DNA from: Candidatus Stoquefichus sp. SB1 | GTDB lineage: Bacteria; Bacillota_I; Bacilli_A; Erysipelotrichales; Coprobacillaceae | DNA length: 64,000 bases | Reading direction: 5' to 3' | Assembly: GCF_001244545.1 (NCBI RefSeq) | Contig: NZ_LN852695.1 | Location: 837,158 to 901,157, forward strand | In this document: one piece after another, positions 61,947-64,000 of the stretch | Numbering within the stretch: the stretch's first letter is position 1 | Layout: each line of letters begins with the position of its first letter | Made by a program: the position numbers and the translations under genes | The notes under the pieces: generated by a model | Told to the model about the DNA's origin: nothing | Seen by the model: the letters and a program-made list of their open reading frames with translations, nothing else | The model's database searches: none

Positions 61947-62037
61947 CATCTTCGGTGCTCGACAAAGAGTACATTTATTCTGATAAAAAATGAAACACCC
62001 GGAATTGTGTGTTAAGAAGAAAGGAAAGGAGAAAAAA

Positions 62038-62451
62038 ATGCCTACAATTAATCAATTAGTCAGAAAAGGACGTAGTGAAAAAACTTCAAAATCAAAATCA
62101 CCTGCGTTAAATAGAGGATATAACTCATTATTAAAGAAACCAACAAATATTAGTGCTCCTCAAAAACGTGGTGTATGTACACGTGTTGCCACTATGACAC
62201 CTAAGAAACCTAACTCGGCTTTACGTAAATATGCCCGTGTTCGTTTATCTAATGGTATGGAAGTTACTGCATATATCCCAGGAATTGGACATAACTTACA
62301 AGAACATAGTGTTGTTTTAATTCGTGGAGGACGTGTTAAAGACTTACCAGGGGTACGTTACCATATTATTCGTGGTACTATGGACTGTGCTGGTGTTAAA
62401 GATCGTATGCAAGGACGCTCTCGTTATGGAGCTAAAAAACCTAAAAAATAA
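62038..62451 (+). CDS. rpsL: 30S ribosomal protein S12
   Basis: A 137-residue S12. [17 protein letters not shown] and [17 protein letters not shown] are intact, with wild-type Lys residues at the streptomycin positions (about 42 and 88 in E. coli numbering). It is a decoding-centre protein. The start at 62038 follows AAAGGAG; the upstream in-frame extension is leader sequence. rpsG and fusA follow as the str operon. Confidence 0.97.
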   Translation: MPTINQLVRKGRSEKTSKSKSPALNRGYNSLLKKPTNISAPQKRGVCTRVATMTPKKPNSALRKYARVRLSNGMEVTAYIPGIGHNLQEHSVVLIRGGRVKDLPGVRYHIIRGTMDCAGVKDRMQGRSRYGAKKPKK

Positions 62452-62470
62452 GAGATAGGAGGAAAAACTG

Positions 62471-62941
62471 ATGTCAAGAAGAGGACGCGTAGCAAAAAGA
62501 GATGTACTACCAGATCCAATTTATAATTCTAAGGTAGTTACAAAATTAATTAACAATATCATGCTTGATGGAAAAAAAGGTGTTGCTCAAAACATCTTAT
62601 ATGAAGCATTTACAAAAGTTGAAGCAAAAACTGGAAATCCAGCAATGGAAGTATTTGATCAAGCTATCAATAACATCATGCCTGTACTTGAATTAAAGGT
62701 AAGACGTATTGGTGGAGCTAACTATCAAGTACCAGTTGAAGTATCTCCAGAAAGAAGAATGACATTAGGATTAAGATGGTTAGTTAACTATTCTCGTTTA
62801 AGAAACGAAAAGAATATGGTTGATCGTCTTGCTAATGAAATCATTGATGCTTCTAATGGAACAGGAGCTTCTGTAAAGAAGAAAGAAGATACTCATAAAA
62901 TGGCTGAAGCTAACAAAGCATTCGCACATTTCCGTTGGTAA
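62471..62941 (+). CDS. rpsG: 30S ribosomal protein S7
   Basis: A 156-residue S7 ([66 protein letters not shown]). It nucleates assembly of the 30S head. TAGGAGG precedes the start, 19 bp after rpsL. Confidence 0.97.
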   Translation: MSRRGRVAKRDVLPDPIYNSKVVTKLINNIMLDGKKGVAQNILYEAFTKVEAKTGNPAMEVFDQAINNIMPVLELKVRRIGGANYQVPVEVSPERRMTLGLRWLVNYSRLRNEKNMVDRLANEIIDASNGTGASVKKKEDTHKMAEANKAFAHFRW

Positions 62942-62971
62942 TATAAAGAGACTATTTGAAAGGAGAAAATT

Positions 62972-64000
62972 ATGGCTCGTGAATTTTCGTTAGAAAACAC
63001 TCGTAATATTGGAATCATGGCTCATATTGATGCTGGTAAAACAACAACAACTGAACGTGTTCTTTATTACACAGGAAAAATTCATAAGATTGGTGAAACA
63101 CATGATGGTGCTTCACAAATGGACTGGATGGAGCAAGAACAAGAACGTGGTATCACAATCACTTCTGCAGCAACAACTGCACAGTGGAATGGACACCGTG
63201 TTAATATTATTGATACTCCGGGCCATGTAGACTTCACTGTAGAAGTAGAACGTTCATTACGTGTACTTGATGGTGCGGTTACTGTATTAGACTCTAAGGC
63301 TGGAGTTGAACCTCAAACTGAAACAGTTTGGCGTCAAGCAACAACTTATGGAGTACCTAGAATTGTATTCTGTAATAAAATGGATGCAACTGGTGCAGAC
63401 TTTATTATGTCAGTAGAATCAATTGGTAAGAGATTGGATGCAAATGCTGTTGCTATTCAATTACCAATCGGTGCTGAAGATACATTCGAAGGATTAATTG
63501 ACTTAATCAAAATGCAAGCTGTTCATTTTGAAGGAACAAAAGGGGAAAACGTTGTTTATTCTGAAATTCCTGAAAATATGAAAGCACAAGCAGAAGAATA
63601 TCGTCAAAAGATGATTGAAGCAGCTGCTTCATTCGATGATGATTTGATGATGAAGGTTTTAGAAGAAGATGACAGTATTACTGAAGAAGAAATCAAAGCT
63701 GCTATCCGTAAAGGTGTATTAGCTGTTGAATTATTCCCAGTATTATGTGGATCTGCATACAAAGATAAAGGTGTTCAATGTATGTTAGATGCTGTTATTG
63801 ATTTCTTACCTGCACCAACTGATGTTCCATCAATTAAAGGTGAAGATGAAGATGGTAATGAAGTGGAAAGACATCCTAGTGATGATGAACCATTCTCAGC
63901 ATTAGCATTCAAAATCATGGCTGATCCATTTGTTGGAAAATTAACTTTCTTCCGTGTTTATTCAGGAACTGTTGCATCAGGATCTTATATTTTAAACTCA
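62972..64000 (+). CDS. fusA: Elongation factor G, N-terminal part (3' end beyond window)
   Basis: The 343 visible residues cover the G domain and part of domain II. Seen are G1 [15 protein letters not shown], the switch region [11 protein letters not shown]3 DTPGHVDF, G4 CNKMD and G5 [13 protein letters not shown] drives translocation and ribosome recycling. The start follows AAAGGAG at 62960. The reading frame is still open at the window edge. Confidence 0.96.
   Translation, partial: MAREFSLENTRNIGIMAHIDAGKTTTTERVLYYTGKIHKIGETHDGASQMDWMEQEQERGITITSAATTAQWNGHRVNIIDTPGHVDFTVEVERSLRVLDGAVTVLDSKAGVEPQTETVWRQATTYGVPRIVFCNKMDATGADFIMSVESIGKRLDANAVAIQLPIGAEDTFEGLIDLIKMQAVHFEGTKGENVVYSEIPENMKAQAEEYRQKMIEAAASFDDDLMMKVLEEDDSITEEEIKAAIRKGVLAVELFPVLCGSAYKDKGVQCMLDAVIDFLPAPTDVPSIKGEDEDGNEVERHPSDDEPFSALAFKIMADPFVGKLTFFRVYSGTVASGSYILNS

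Overview
This is an AT-rich, low-GC Firmicutes (Bacillota) chromosome segment. The organism probably forms endospores: the window carries spoVT, yabP, yabQ, cwlJ, gerQ and a Spo0H-like sigma factor. Gene order from cysS to fusA follows the classical Bacillus/Clostridium ribosomal and RNA polymerase region. The heavy load of PTS and 6-phospho-glycosidase genes, a two-subunit GlgC/GlgD glycogen system, a BspA-like surface protein and an Asn at the rifampicin-site position usually held by His suggest an anaerobic gut member of Erysipelotrichia/Coprobacillaceae. That placement is an inference; no 16S gene is present.

Layout. 1-3.6 kb: end of a MarR regulator with a flavodoxin-like protein, a Dabb-domain protein, an FtsX-type ABC exporter pair, and a possible small RNA. 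3.6-8.0 kb: an AraC regulator divergent from a 6-phospho-beta-glucosidase and a beta-glucoside PTS IIBCA. 8.0-13.7 kb: a HAD phosphatase, a GNAT acetyltransferase, a lipoprotein M3 peptidase, and an NfnAB-type electron-bifurcating transhydrogenase. 13.7-23.5 kb: a nine-gene sugar locus (two GH1 enzymes, GntR, a lone EIIC, two cupin phosphoglucose isomerase-like proteins, a two-domain mannose-6-phosphate isomerase-like protein, a YczE-like membrane protein, a ROK kinase) with palindromic operators built on ATGTTATAACAT. 23.5-27.4 kb: Leloir pathway galT-galM-galK behind three operator-like sites spaced exactly 22 bp apart. 27.4-32.3 kb: small membrane proteins, a YheO-type regulator, a CBS-domain pyrophosphatase, a HAD phosphatase and a glycerophosphodiesterase.

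32.3-37.4 kb: the conserved spoVT-yabO-yabP-yabQ-divIC cluster, split by a 1003-residue BspA-like surface protein gene with its own terminator. 37.4-42.5 kb: an esterase, two tandem HAD phosphatases, ung, folC, and gerQ/cwlJ on the minus strand. 42.6-46.4 kb: the glgC-glgD-glgA glycogen operon with a cre-like site. 46.4-64.0 kb: a small lipoprotein, a T-box-controlled cysS, mrnC, rlmB, sigH, rpmG, secE, nusG, rplK, rplA, rplJ, rplL, a methyltransferase, rpoB, rpoC, rpsL, rpsG and the start of fusA, with the rplK and L10 leader RNAs.

How it fits together: beta-glucosides are imported and phosphorylated by PTS permeases, split by GH1 enzymes, and the sugar phosphates are isomerised or phosphorylated by the isomerases and the ROK kinase. 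Galactose enters through GalM/GalK/GalT. Surplus glucose-1-phosphate can be stored through GlgC/GlgD/GlgA. No CRISPR array, insertion sequence, tRNA or rRNA gene was seen. No intergenic gap exceeds about 250 bases. The most unusual points are the composition of the sugar locus, the split sporulation cluster, a four-residue deletion in the thiostrepton-binding segment of L11, and the RpoB Asn substitution.
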